Shown here: positions 27,389-36,756 of the stretch, piece by piece
How the letters are laid out: each line of letters opens with the position of its first letter
Numbering within the stretch: the stretch's first letter is position 1
Assembly (NCBI RefSeq): GCF_007474545.1
Contig: NZ_VKOG01000004.1
Coordinates: 62,001 to 126,000, forward strand
Origin: Chryseobacterium binzhouense
GTDB lineage: Bacteria; Bacteroidota; Bacteroidia; Flavobacteriales; Weeksellaceae
Length of the DNA stretch: 64,000 nucleotides
Direction of reading: 5' to 3'
The notes under the pieces: model-generated
The model's input: the letters and a program-made list of their open reading frames with translations, nothing else
What the model was told of the DNA's origin: nothing
The model's database searches: none
Made by a program: the position numbers and the translations under genes

Positions 27389-27496
27389 AATATTTCATTT
27401 TGGTAATTGTCATAAAAAGTCCAAAAACAATACCAAATACACAACATATATCATTTTTTTTTGAATAATAAATACCACATCTCTTTAGATAGAAAT

Positions 27497-27523
27497 AAAA
27501 AAACCACTTCATAAGAAGTGGTT
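27497..27523 (-). terminator. Terminator after the 27547 gene
   Basis: AACCACTTC/GAAGTGGTT forms a 9-bp stem with a 4-nt loop, followed by a T-run on the minus strand. Confidence 0.8.
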
Positions 27524-27546
27524 GATTTTTGATATTTTAGCAAAAA

Positions 27547-28548
27547 TTAGTCCTTCAGGATTTTCTGAGAAACAGGTTGATTATTAACCGTTCCGGTAAC
27601 GATATAATTACCTTTTGCCAATTCAGCAACATTTAAAGTCTCATTAGCTTTTACCGAAGAAGTTTTTACTAATTGTCCGGATAAAGTATAAACTTTTACA
27701 TCTTTTACTTCAGAACCGAAAGAGATTTCATCGTTTTTAATAAAAGTATTTTTTACAAAGCTAGATTTAGTTTTATTAAAATCTGAAACAGCTAAACTTC
27801 CTGAAGCAGGAGCTACTTGTCCGAAATTAGTTCCAACTCTCATTTCATCAATTTGAAAATTACCAGTTGAACTACCTTGTCTTATGCAGATATAATCCAC
27901 TTGAGTTGGAGATGCAGTTGTTCCAGTACTATTAACTGCAGAAGCAGTTGATGGCTCATTAGAACCAGGCGTAGGATTTAAAAATAAAGATGCCGTATTT
28001 GTTGCAATATCATATTTAACAACTAAAAAAACAGGAGTATTAATTGGATAATCTGTAGCAGAATATGTTGGGGCAGCAGTACCACCGCTATTGTTTAAAA
28101 TTCCGAAATTTACTGTATCAGCTGCTACACCTTTTTTAACATATACCCTTGCCTGAAATAATGATAATTGAGGATTAGTACCAGTAGAATATGTTCCAAA
28201 ATGTAAGAAGTAATCTCCAGTTGCTGTATTAGCAGTAGTCCCTGTGGTATTTTGTGCTGACACAATAGCTGAATAATAAACTATTCCACTAGTCTGTGCT
28301 GTAAAACCTTTATTTACATCTTCTGTATTAGAAGAAGAGATAGCAATACTGTTTCCTGTCGACGCAGCTAAACCTGTAAAATTCAAACTTCCCGTAACTG
28401 ATGCAATTTGACCGGGTGTTGTACCACTATGTGTAGCCCATCCATTTTGACCAGCCAAACTTCCTGTATTATTGAATGGCTCATACATTAATTGGGCATT
28501 CATCATCAACATAGATGAAACTCCCAAAATTGTAAAGATTTTTTTCAT
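27547..28548 (-). CDS. Secreted T9SS protein with lectin-like domain
   Basis: The 333-residue protein has a signal peptide (MKKIFTILGVSSMLMMNA), a beta-sandwich-looking body beginning YEPFNNTGSLAGQNGW (a pattern typical of concanavalin-like or LamG-like secreted proteins), and a C-terminal type A sorting domain from about 265. The sorting tail differs from the 26528 protein at only a few residues. A carbohydrate- or surface-binding role is an inference. It is transcribed away from the SprA-like gene at 28697. Confidence 0.8.
   Translation of the reverse strand: MKKIFTILGVSSMLMMNAQLMYEPFNNTGSLAGQNGWATHSGTTPGQIASVTGSLNFTGLAASTGNSIAISSSNTEDVNKGFTAQTSGIVYYSAIVSAQNTTGTTANTATGDYFLHFGTYSTGTNPQLSLFQARVYVKKGVAADTVNFGILNNSGGTAAPTYSATDYPINTPVFLVVKYDIATNTASLFLNPTPGSNEPSTASAVNSTGTTASPTQVDYICIRQGSSTGNFQIDEMRVGTNFGQVAPASGSLAVSDFNKTKSSFVKNTFIKNDEISFGSEVKDVKVYTLSGQLVKTSSVKANETLNVAELAKGNYIVTGTVNNQPVSQKILKD
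27566..27639. repeat. 74-bp direct repeat, copy 2 (T9SS sorting tail)
   Basis: Identical to 26547-26620; the copies lie in the same orientation about 1.02 kb apart, within neighbouring T9SS cargo genes. Confidence 0.85.
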
Positions 28549-28696
28549 AACTTAAATTTTAATATTAATAATTTATGGGGCAAAATTACTGTTATTTTTT
28601 CATTTAATATAATAATCAGGTTAAATTTCTGTTAATACTGTTAAAACCTTTAGTGTTCGTAATTTTTAGCTATTTTTACCAATTATTTTTAAAGAC

Positions 28697-31600
28697 TTGC
28701 GGAATTTTATTCTGATATTCTTACTGCTGTTTATGGGCTTATCATGCTATAATGCCCAAATATTCTCATGGAAAAATCCAAACATACCTCAAGACAGCAT
28801 AAAAAAAGACAGCATTATTGCTCTAAGGCTTGAAAGAGATCTTTTTGCCAAAGACACAATGGATTTTGTCAGAACCAGCAATAAAATCATTGTAGATGAA
28901 GCCGTACTTGCAAGAAATAATAATAAAAGATTCTTAGGAGAACTTAACTCGAAAGGTTCTATCATCAGAGGAATTACCTTTGGCAACAATCAGGGGCAGT
29001 CGGTACAAAGCTCAATGGATTTACAGATTTCCGGCAGACTTTCTAAGGATGTAACGGTTTTGGCAAGTATTTCAGATCACAACTTACCTATACAAGCAGA
29101 TGGATACACGCAGACACTGGAAGAATTTGACAGAATTTATATGCAGCTCAACATCAAAGAAAAATCCATTCTCAGAGCAGGGCATTTAGATCTGGTAGAT
29201 GCCAAGAATTATTTTTCAAAATATCAGCGAAGAAGCATGGGGCTTCAGTTTCAGACCCAGCTCGGAAATGACAATAAAACATTTGTAGACATTTCTGCTG
29301 GTGTTGCACGGAGTGAGTTTCACAGAATCCGTTTTCAGGGAATTGAAGGAAACCAGGGACCATACCGGCTTACAGGAAGAAATGGTGAACAGTTTATTAC
29401 TTTGATTTCAGGGTCAGAGCAGGTTTTTATTGATGGAATTTTAATGAAACGTGGCGAAAATCAGGACTATGTTATCAATTACAATACCGGAGAAGTCACT
29501 TTCACCAGTTTCAGACCCATTTTTCAGCAAAATTTTATTACCATTTCTTTTAATTATGCCAACAGGAATTATTCAAGATATTTATTTACCGGAAAACTGG
29601 AACATCAGAGAGAAAAATTCAGAGTCGGGCTCAACTGGTTCATGGAAAACGACAACAAAAACGCTCCTTTAGCTTTAAATTTATCCAAGGAAGATGAACA
29701 GATTTTAGCTGATGCAGGTAACGATCAAAACCTGATGTATGCGCCTTCCGGAGTGGTAGCAGAATATGATGTAAATAAAATCCTATACAGCCTTGTTCAA
29801 AATCCCAGCGGAAATTATTATGAGTTCTCTACCGATTCCTCACAAACTTTATATCAGGTATCATTTACCTATTTCGGAGCCAATCTCGGAGATTACAGAC
29901 TGAAACAAACCACCAACAACGGGCGGGTCTTCGAATATGTAGGACCCAATTCTGGAGATTACCGTGCCGTAAGGAAGCTGCCTTCACCTCAAAAAGCTCA
30001 GGTATATACTTTAAATTCAGAATACTTGCTTAAAGATGGTAAAATAGGCGCAGATGTTTCACTCAGCAATTACGATATCAATTTATTTTCATCGAAAGAT
30101 TCTGATCAGAACATTGGCTACGCCGCAAGAATATTCGGAAATAAAACGTTCACCAAAAACAACTGGAAAGGAACTCCAAGCTTTGAATATCAATACATTG
30201 ACAGACAGTTTCATATTTTAGACCGTATCAACGATGTAGAATTTTCGCGCGACTTCAACCTTGCGCAGGAATTTAACAATCTCACACAAAACCGTTTTAT
30301 TTTCAGCTTTTTAAATAAATGGAATAACAAATCTGTTTTGAATTACAGAGTAAATTATCTTGATGAGCAGGACTCTTATAAAGGGCTTAAAAATGATCTT
30401 GATTTTGGCTGGATCAGGAGCAAATTTACAACCAAAGGAAATTTTTCTTATTTGGACACAAAAGCAACACTTCAAAACACCAAATTTATCCGTGGAGCAG
30501 CAGGAACAGAATATACCGGAACAAAAGGAAGCTGGGCACTTGGCGGAAGCATGGAACACAACGAAAAGAAATTCAACGAAACAGGATTGATGGATGTCAC
30601 CAGCTTTAGCTGGAAAGAGCTTTTTGTTCAGAAAAAAATCGGCGACAGCGCAAGAACAAAGCTTTTATCAAGAATGTATGTGAGAGATAATGATTCTGTG
30701 CGTGATAACCGACTTCAAAACATGAACAGAATTTTAGGTTTAATGACAGAAAGCCAAATCATCAAAACCGAAAAAACTACACTGAATGCGTTACTTCACT
30801 ACAGGAAATTTTTCTATAAAAACGATGATGTCGACATCAATCAGAATAAGGATTTTGTAGTCGGAAATATTTTATACAACCAACAGCTTTTCAAAAACGG
30901 AATGCGCCTTCAGGCTTTCTACGAATTAGGAAACGGACAGGAAGCTCAGCGTGAATTTCAGTATATAAAAGTAACTGATGGACAGGGAGTTTACAAATGG
31001 ACAGATTACAACGGTGACGGTATTCAGCAGCTGGATGAGTTTGAAATCGCAGAATATTCTGATCTTGCGCAATACATCAGGGTTTACACCAATTCTGTAA
31101 GATATATCCCTTCCAACAAAAACAAACTACAGCTTGCTTTGTTTGTAAATCCGTCTGTTGTTTTCAGCTCCGAAAACAAATTTTTAAAACGCTGGAATTT
31201 CAACATTTCATTAAATTCTCAAAATTCTTTTTATAAAAGAGATAAAGTTTTGGTTTTAAACCCATTTGAAACCGGAGAAAACTTAATTTTAAAGAATCAG
31301 AATATTCTGATGTCTGCTCAGTTTAATCCAACTGAAAAATCCGGCTGGAACGGAAATTACCGGTTTATTTCCAACGACAATCTCCTGAATGCCAATTTCA
31401 GCAACGAAGAAAGAAATCAGACTTCCCATTTTGTGAATTTAGGATATTGGTTTAATAAAGAATTCAGGATTGACTGGGAAAACTCGGTTCACAATATTGA
31501 AAATTCTTCTCAGCTTTTTGCCACGAGAGATTACCGTCTCAATAATTTTGAAACAAAACCTAAAGCAACCTATCGGTTTACAGATTCTATTCAGGCAGAA

Positions 31601-31930
31601 TTTTCCTCTGCTTACCGTGAAAAAAAGAGAGTGGATGGCGAAGAGATGCTGAAGGCTTTTGACCTTACAGGAACCATACAGTGGGAGCGCAAAAAAACTT
31701 CCATCAGAGGAAACTTTTCTTTTATCAATAATGACTTTACAGGAAACAATTTCAGTATTGTCGGAAATCAGATGCTTGACGGTTTAAAACCAGGAAAAAA
31801 TCAGGTCTGGAGTGTTTTTATTCAGCAGGCAATTAACTCCTTTCTTCAGCTCAACCTGAATTATGAGGGAAGAAATTCCGGTGAAAGAACCATACATATC
31901 GGAAGCATGCAGGTAAAAGCCAGCTTTTAA
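28697..31930 (+). CDS. SprA-like outer-membrane barrel protein
   Basis: The 1077-residue protein has a signal peptide (MRNFILIFLLLFMGLSC region) and an N-terminal part that resembles SprA in its GSIIRGITFGNNQGQ and LDLQ-type strands and in the element RGENQDYVINYNTGEVTF (compare LTEGIDYTVDYMLGTVNI in SprA at 58-64 kb). The rest is barrel-like, with many aromatic/charged alternations and a terminal aromatic strand. It is shorter than SprA (about 2400) and may be a paralogue or an accessory barrel. The start is a TTG at 28697, with no good ATG nearby. Confidence 0.65.
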   Translation: MRNFILIFLLLFMGLSCYNAQIFSWKNPNIPQDSIKKDSIIALRLERDLFAKDTMDFVRTSNKIIVDEAVLARNNNKRFLGELNSKGSIIRGITFGNNQGQSVQSSMDLQISGRLSKDVTVLASISDHNLPIQADGYTQTLEEFDRIYMQLNIKEKSILRAGHLDLVDAKNYFSKYQRRSMGLQFQTQLGNDNKTFVDISAGVARSEFHRIRFQGIEGNQGPYRLTGRNGEQFITLISGSEQVFIDGILMKRGENQDYVINYNTGEVTFTSFRPIFQQNFITISFNYANRNYSRYLFTGKLEHQREKFRVGLNWFMENDNKNAPLALNLSKEDEQILADAGNDQNLMYAPSGVVAEYDVNKILYSLVQNPSGNYYEFSTDSSQTLYQVSFTYFGANLGDYRLKQTTNNGRVFEYVGPNSGDYRAVRKLPSPQKAQVYTLNSEYLLKDGKIGADVSLSNYDINLFSSKDSDQNIGYAARIFGNKTFTKNNWKGTPSFEYQYIDRQFHILDRINDVEFSRDFNLAQEFNNLTQNRFIFSFLNKWNNKSVLNYRVNYLDEQDSYKGLKNDLDFGWIRSKFTTKGNFSYLDTKATLQNTKFIRGAAGTEYTGTKGSWALGGSMEHNEKKFNETGLMDVTSFSWKELFVQKKIGDSARTKLLSRMYVRDNDSVRDNRLQNMNRILGLMTESQIIKTEKTTLNALLHYRKFFYKNDDVDINQNKDFVVGNILYNQQLFKNGMRLQAFYELGNGQEAQREFQYIKVTDGQGVYKWTDYNGDGIQQLDEFEIAEYSDLAQYIRVYTNSVRYIPSNKNKLQLALFVNPSVVFSSENKFLKRWNFNISLNSQNSFYKRDKVLVLNPFETGENLILKNQNILMSAQFNPTEKSGWNGNYRFISNDNLLNANFSNEERNQTSHFVNLGYWFNKEFRIDWENSVHNIENSSQLFATRDYRLNNFETKPKATYRFTDSIQAEFSSAYREKKRVDGEEMLKAFDLTGTIQWERKKTSIRGNFSFINNDFTGNNFSIVGNQMLDGLKPGKNQVWSVFIQQAINSFLQLNLNYEGRNSGERTIHIGSMQVKASF

Positions 31931-32037
31931 TACGTTTTCTATACATTCAGTTTTTAAAATCATATTTATCATCAATTAATATTACTTCCACAACTAAACA
32001 AATAATCATTTTAAAACTACATCAACATACTTTTATT

Positions 32038-33702
32038 ATGCTAAAAAGCTTTGTCATTATTATCTTCACTTTTATTTCGGGTTTGCATTTCTCACAAACG
32101 TACGAAATTCAATATGAAAGTTCATACAACGGAAAAGTTCAGCCCAATCAGAATCCTTTGATTGTCTGGGTAAACGCTCAGGAAAATTTTATTTTAAACT
32201 CAAAAATAAAAGAATTCAAAAGCGATTATCCGTTTGAAATTACCAAAATTGAAAAGCCTTCCAACAGTATTATTTCTTATGCTTTTTTAGCGCCGGATGA
32301 AGTTATTTCAACTTCTGATGCAGAATCTGTAGCAAAACAAGAGTTTGAATTTACCTCAGAAACAAAAAAAATTCTTGGCTACAACTGTAAAAAGGCAGTC
32401 ACAAAAATCAATTCAAACACGATTGAAATCTGGCACACTAATGATCTGAAAATAAGCGGCGGACCATCAAGTCTCGGTCAGAAATTAGGTTTGGTATTAC
32501 AGATTGAGAGAAACGGAAATTCATCAACGACAGCAATATCCTTGAGAAAAGTTAAAAGTACCGCAATAGAAAAAATTCTTAACAAAAAAGTATCTGCGAC
32601 AGATCTTTTAAGCTATCGGGATTTGCTGTGGAAAAGCAGGTTTACTACTTTACCAGTTTTTGAAAATGAAACCATCAATTTCTCCGACGAATCTAAATCT
32701 GATGAGAAAATTAAAAGATTTGCCAATGGAACCATTATTCTTAAAAAAATAAAATTTCCCCAAATAACTAAAGGCGATAATATTTTTGTGGAACTAAAGC
32801 AACAATCTAATGGTGATGCGTATGACAGAACCGGAACTGTATTCTTCATTCCCGAAGAAAAAGCACAATCGTTTTTTAACGGTTTAGAAAATGGAGTCAA
32901 AACACTTCCTTCCTACGAAAATGGTAATGGGAAACAATATTTCGGAGTTGTTTCAACTGAAAATTATCAGCCTACTGTAGAACTGATGAGGTTCTTTACC
33001 GCTTTTGGAATCAATAAATTTAATCACATCCTGCTTAAAGACAAAGTTTGGCAGACTGTAAGTCCTTTCAGGCAGGATATTACAGAATTAAAGCCATCCC
33101 TTTCAGGGAAAGAACTTTGGGTTGGTACTTTCATCGGAAACTACGACAAAGGCGGTCACAAAGTAAGCCTGGAACTGACCATTCATCACAGTGACCAGAT
33201 TGTTCATGATAATAATAAGGTAATCCCGTTATTCAACACAACCAATATTATGGAAATGGCAGGACAGGACTATGCAACGATGTTTGATCATGAAAAAGGC
33301 TTATTTGTAGAGTTTAACCTGGAAAAAGATTTAAAAAACGCCCAGCTCAGATACATAACAACAGGTCATGGCGGATGGGAAAATGGTGATGAATTTATTC
33401 CTAAACAGAATTCAATTTATTTAGACGGAAAATTATCCTATTCTTTCATTCCATGGCGTACAGAATGCGGTTCCTACCGTCTCTATAATCCTGCATCCGG
33501 AAATTTTGCTGACGGACTTTCTTCTTCAGACCTCAGCAGATCAAACTGGTGTCCCGGAACAGTTACCAATCCCGCATTTATTTCTTTAGGTGATTTAAAA
33601 GCCGGAAAACACACTCTTCAGATCAAAATTCCTCAAGGAAAACAGGAAGGAACAAGCTTCAGTTCCTGGAATGTTTCGGGGGTATTATTAGGCAGCGAAT
33701 AA
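32038..33702 (+). CDS. PNGase F-like protein with an N-terminal extra domain
   Basis: The 554 residues have a signal peptide (MLKSFVIIIFTFISGLHF). Residues about 20-180 form a separate beta domain; I first thought of a GLPGLI-type domain (YEIQYESSYNGKVQ). Residues about 220-554 resemble peptide-N-glycosidase F of Elizabethkingia, which cleaves Asn-linked glycans. YDRTGT at 262-267 matches the region of PNGase F Asp60, and RYITTGHGGWEN to GDEF (near 446-453) and NWCPG (503-507), with Cys477 and Cys505, match the C-terminal half. The PNGase F Glu118 equivalent is unclear. A PNGase F-II with an extra N-terminal bowl domain is a good comparison. Exported by the Sec system; T9SS tail not seen. Confidence 0.75.
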   Translation: MLKSFVIIIFTFISGLHFSQTYEIQYESSYNGKVQPNQNPLIVWVNAQENFILNSKIKEFKSDYPFEITKIEKPSNSIISYAFLAPDEVISTSDAESVAKQEFEFTSETKKILGYNCKKAVTKINSNTIEIWHTNDLKISGGPSSLGQKLGLVLQIERNGNSSTTAISLRKVKSTAIEKILNKKVSATDLLSYRDLLWKSRFTTLPVFENETINFSDESKSDEKIKRFANGTIILKKIKFPQITKGDNIFVELKQQSNGDAYDRTGTVFFIPEEKAQSFFNGLENGVKTLPSYENGNGKQYFGVVSTENYQPTVELMRFFTAFGINKFNHILLKDKVWQTVSPFRQDITELKPSLSGKELWVGTFIGNYDKGGHKVSLELTIHHSDQIVHDNNKVIPLFNTTNIMEMAGQDYATMFDHEKGLFVEFNLEKDLKNAQLRYITTGHGGWENGDEFIPKQNSIYLDGKLSYSFIPWRTECGSYRLYNPASGNFADGLSSSDLSRSNWCPGTVTNPAFISLGDLKAGKHTLQIKIPQGKQEGTSFSSWNVSGVLLGSE

Positions 33703-34057
33703 AAACAAAACCTCCTTGCAATATTATTACAAGGAGGTAAAAACACAAATGATGAAAAAAAATTATTTCGAGCCACAAAGTAAATAAAAAAAAATTTACA
33801 AGTCAATACCACGCCTTTATTTTTTTGAGAAATTAGCTTTTTTATTACAATTTTAACGGCAAATAATCCGGATTTTCAAATCACGTAATTATTTAATCTG
33901 TGTAAGTGAAAAAATTTAACCAACACTCCATTTAAAATCTGTTTAAATTAAAAAATTAAACTTAATAATTTAATTTGATTAAAATTTTAAACTTAAATGT
34001 AATTTTTATTTTAAATTATAAATTGTATATATAGTTTTGCTTTCAAATAAATAAATT
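33703..34057. other. Intergenic region before asnB
   Basis: This 355-bp gap contains an inverted repeat CCTCCTTG/CAAGGAGG at 33711-33737, whose T-run is on the minus strand, and the asnB -7 box near 34032. A 12-codon ATG frame at about 33748 (MMKKNYFEPQSK) is probably chance. The rest is AT-rich and unremarkable. Confidence 0.45.
34032..34039 (+). promoter_or_regulatory. -7 box (TAGTTTTG) of asnB
   Basis: An exact TAnnTTTG match about 19 nt before the ATG. Confidence 0.6.
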
Positions 34058-35725
34058 ATGTGCGGAATCGTTTGCTTATTTGACGCAAAACAGTCAACCG
34101 AAATATTAAGACCACAAGTTCTTGAAATGTCCAAAAAAATTCGTCATCGAGGTCCCGACTGGAGCGGCGTTTTCCAAAATGACAAAGTAGTTTTTTCTCA
34201 CGAAAGACTGGCAATTGTAGATCCTACTTCAGGCAAACAGCCTTTATTTTCAAAAGACGGAAAAAAAGTTCTTGCCGTGAATGGGGAAATATACAATCAT
34301 CGTGAACTGAAAAAAGAATTTCCTGATTATGAATTTCAGACCCAGTCAGACTGCGAGGTTATTCTGGCTTTATATGAAAGAGACGGTAAAAATTTTATTG
34401 AAAAGCTCAACGGAATTTTTGCGTTTTCTCTGTATGATATAGAAAAAAATGAATACCTGATTGCAAGAGATCACATGGGAATCTGTCCGCTTTATCAGGG
34501 TTGGGACAGAGAAGGCAATTATTATATAGCTTCCGAACTCAAAGCACTGGAAGGAATCTGTAAAAAAATAGAAACTTTTTTGCCGGGACATTTTGTTTAC
34601 AGCCCGGAAAGCAGCGAACTTCAGCAATGGTACAAAAGAGACTGGGAAAATTTTGATGCCGTAAAAAACAATGTAACGGATATTGCATTAATCAGAAAGG
34701 GGCTGGAAGAAGCAGTTCACAGACAGTTGATGAGCGATGTTCCTTACGGAGTTTTGCTTTCAGGAGGTCTGGATTCTTCCATCATTTCTGCGGTAACGGC
34801 AAAATTTGCAAGGCAAAGAATCGAAAGTGGCGATACTCAGGAAGCCTGGTATCCAAGATTGCATAGTTTTGCTGTTGGCTTAGCAGGATCTCCGGATTTG
34901 GCAGCAGCAAAAAAAGCAGCAGAACACATCGGCTCGGTTCATCATGAGGTTAATTTTACCGTACAGGAAGGTTTAGATGCAATCCGTGATGTGATCTATC
35001 ATCTGGAGACCTACGATGTTACCACCATTCGTGCTTCTACCCCAATGTACCTCCTTGCAAGAGTCATCAAATCTATGGGGATAAAAATGGTGCTTTCCGG
35101 AGAAGGTTCTGACGAATTATTCGGTGGATATCTTTATTTCCATAAAGCTCCGAATGCAAGAGAATTTCATGATGAAACAGTCAGAAAACTTGGAAAACTT
35201 CATTTATATGATTGTTTAAGAGCCAACAAAGCTTTGATGAGCTGGGGAATTGAAGGAAGAGTTCCGTTTTTGGATAAGGAGTTTATGGATATTGCCATGA
35301 ATGTAAATCCTGCAGATAAAATGATAAAAAAAGAAGAAGGTAAAATTGAAAAATGGGTTCTGAGAAAAGCCTTTGAAGATCTTCTTCCTGAATCTATTGC
35401 ATGGAGACAGAAAGAGCAGTTTTCTGACGGTGTAGGCTATTCCTGGATTGATACTCTGAAAGATGTTGCGGAAAAATATGTAACTGATGAAATGATGACT
35501 AATGCAAAATTCAGATTTCCTGTAAATACTCCACAAAATAAAGAAGAGTACAGATACCGTACTATTTTTGAAGAACATTTCCCGAGTGAAACCGCAGCAG
35601 CTACTGTTCCTTCTGTTCCATCCGTAGCGTGTTCTACCCCTATTGCTCTGGAATGGGATGAGGCTTTTAAAAAGATGAATGACCCAAGCGGAAGAGCCGT
35701 AAAAGTACATGAAACTTCTTATTAA
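34058..35725 (+). CDS. asnB: Asparagine synthase B (glutamine-hydrolysing)
   Basis: The 555-residue enzyme makes Asn from Asp, ATP and Gln. Residue 2 is the catalytic Cys (MCGIVCLF) of a class II glutaminase domain. The synthase half has the ATP pyrophosphatase loop SGGLDSS near 238-244, then LSGEGSDELFGGY. The end resembles the AsnB type. It is a single gene with its own -7 box and a terminator. Confidence 0.95.
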   Translation: MCGIVCLFDAKQSTEILRPQVLEMSKKIRHRGPDWSGVFQNDKVVFSHERLAIVDPTSGKQPLFSKDGKKVLAVNGEIYNHRELKKEFPDYEFQTQSDCEVILALYERDGKNFIEKLNGIFAFSLYDIEKNEYLIARDHMGICPLYQGWDREGNYYIASELKALEGICKKIETFLPGHFVYSPESSELQQWYKRDWENFDAVKNNVTDIALIRKGLEEAVHRQLMSDVPYGVLLSGGLDSSIISAVTAKFARQRIESGDTQEAWYPRLHSFAVGLAGSPDLAAAKKAAEHIGSVHHEVNFTVQEGLDAIRDVIYHLETYDVTTIRASTPMYLLARVIKSMGIKMVLSGEGSDELFGGYLYFHKAPNAREFHDETVRKLGKLHLYDCLRANKALMSWGIEGRVPFLDKEFMDIAMNVNPADKMIKKEEGKIEKWVLRKAFEDLLPESIAWRQKEQFSDGVGYSWIDTLKDVAEKYVTDEMMTNAKFRFPVNTPQNKEEYRYRTIFEEHFPSETAAATVPSVPSVACSTPIALEWDEAFKKMNDPSGRAVKVHETSY

Positions 35726-35740
35726 AACCAAATATTTATT

Positions 35741-35767
35741 AATCCTGTAGCTTTACAGGATTTTTTA
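35741..35767 (+). terminator. Terminator after asnB
   Basis: AATCCTGTA/TACAGGATT forms a 9-bp stem with a 4-nt loop and a T-run. Confidence 0.8.
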
Positions 35768-35832
35768 TTGAATAAAAGCAATAATATTTTGATAATTTAA
35801 CTAACAATTAAACTTATTATCTAATAAATAAT

Positions 35833-35840
35833 TATATTTG
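35833..35840 (+). promoter_or_regulatory. -7 box (TATATTTG) of the secreted protein gene at 35868
   Basis: An exact TAnnTTTG match. The in-frame TTG at 35838 lies inside this box and so is not the start codon. Confidence 0.65.
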
Positions 35841-35867
35841 AAAAATAAAAAATCTTTACTCCTAAAA

Positions 35868-36686
35868 ATGAAAAGAAACATTACTATTTTATTTGCTCTA
35901 TTATCGGTAAGCTTCGCTTTCGGACAAGGTAAATACGGAAAATATCTCAGCTCTAAAAAACTTGCTTTAACTTATAAAAACGTAAAACCAGCTGAAAAAG
36001 ACGATTATTATCAGCAGTATTACTGGCTTGTAAAAGCTGAGAAGCTGAAGACCTACCCGCATTTGGCAGATGTAAAACCAGTTGTTCTTTATAATTTCGT
36101 AAAAAAAGTAAACCCTCAAAACCCAACAAAAAAACTGGATGAAAGAGGAAAAGAGCTTCGCAAAACCGCAGAATTATCTCTGGATCAGTATTTCAAAAAC
36201 AAAAATTTCCAAAACAACGAAATTCTTCTTTACAATCTTGAAACCTATGTTGACCCTTCACAAGGAGAATATTTCACTAAAGTTGATGCTGAAAGAATAA
36301 AAGAGCTGGTTCCTAAGGAATTTTTCGGATTTGCTTCCTTAAACAGAAAAACAGGAGAAGAGACCAATTATTACCTTTGGGTAGATAAGAAAAATGACAA
36401 GTATAAGATTGTTGATATCATCCCTAACGAGAAGGACAACAAAAAATTTTATGCGTCTTTGAAACAGTATCTTCCAAAGTATACATTCAAGAAAAAATTC
36501 ATGCCTACCGTAAAGAAGGGTACAAAAGCTGATAAAACAGATAAAAACTTCTTCTATATCATGCCGTTTGAAGAAAACAAAGATAATATTGAGTATAAAA
36601 CCGATGACTTTGAAACATTTACTTTGAGCCAGATAAAAAGAGAAGGAGAAACGTGGATTGGTGTTGAAAAACCCAAAAATAAGTAA
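35868..36686 (+). CDS. Secreted hypothetical protein
   Basis: The 272-residue protein starts MKRNITILFALLSVSFAFG (signal peptide). The mature part is Lys-rich and mixed alpha/beta, with AELSLDQYFKNKNFQN and ITxFGFASLNRKTGEETNYYLW segments, and no family that I recognise. Start choice: the frame is open back to a TTG at 35838, but that TTG belongs to the -7 box, so ATG 35868 is better. It ends at a bidirectional terminator shared with the flippase-like gene. Confidence 0.75.
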   Translation: MKRNITILFALLSVSFAFGQGKYGKYLSSKKLALTYKNVKPAEKDDYYQQYYWLVKAEKLKTYPHLADVKPVVLYNFVKKVNPQNPTKKLDERGKELRKTAELSLDQYFKNKNFQNNEILLYNLETYVDPSQGEYFTKVDAERIKELVPKEFFGFASLNRKTGEETNYYLWVDKKNDKYKIVDIIPNEKDNKKFYASLKQYLPKYTFKKKFMPTVKKGTKADKTDKNFFYIMPFEENKDNIEYKTDDFETFTLSQIKREGETWIGVEKPKNK

Positions 36687-36702
36687 TCAAATATTACATA
36701 CA

Positions 36703-36737
36703 TAAAAAACCGAAAAGTTGTACTTTTCGGTTTTTAT
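36703..36737. terminator. Bidirectional terminator
   Basis: AAAAACCGAAAAG pairs with CTTTTCGGTTTTT over 13 bp around a 5-nt loop. It serves both the secreted-protein gene and the convergent flippase-like gene. Confidence 0.85.
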
Positions 36738-36756
36738 TATTTTACTGGCAAATAGT

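Noticed and set aside
35838-35840. TTG as the start of the secreted protein gene (282-residue version)
   Set aside because: It lies inside a perfect TATATTTG -7 box; the ATG at 35868 begins a canonical signal peptide.
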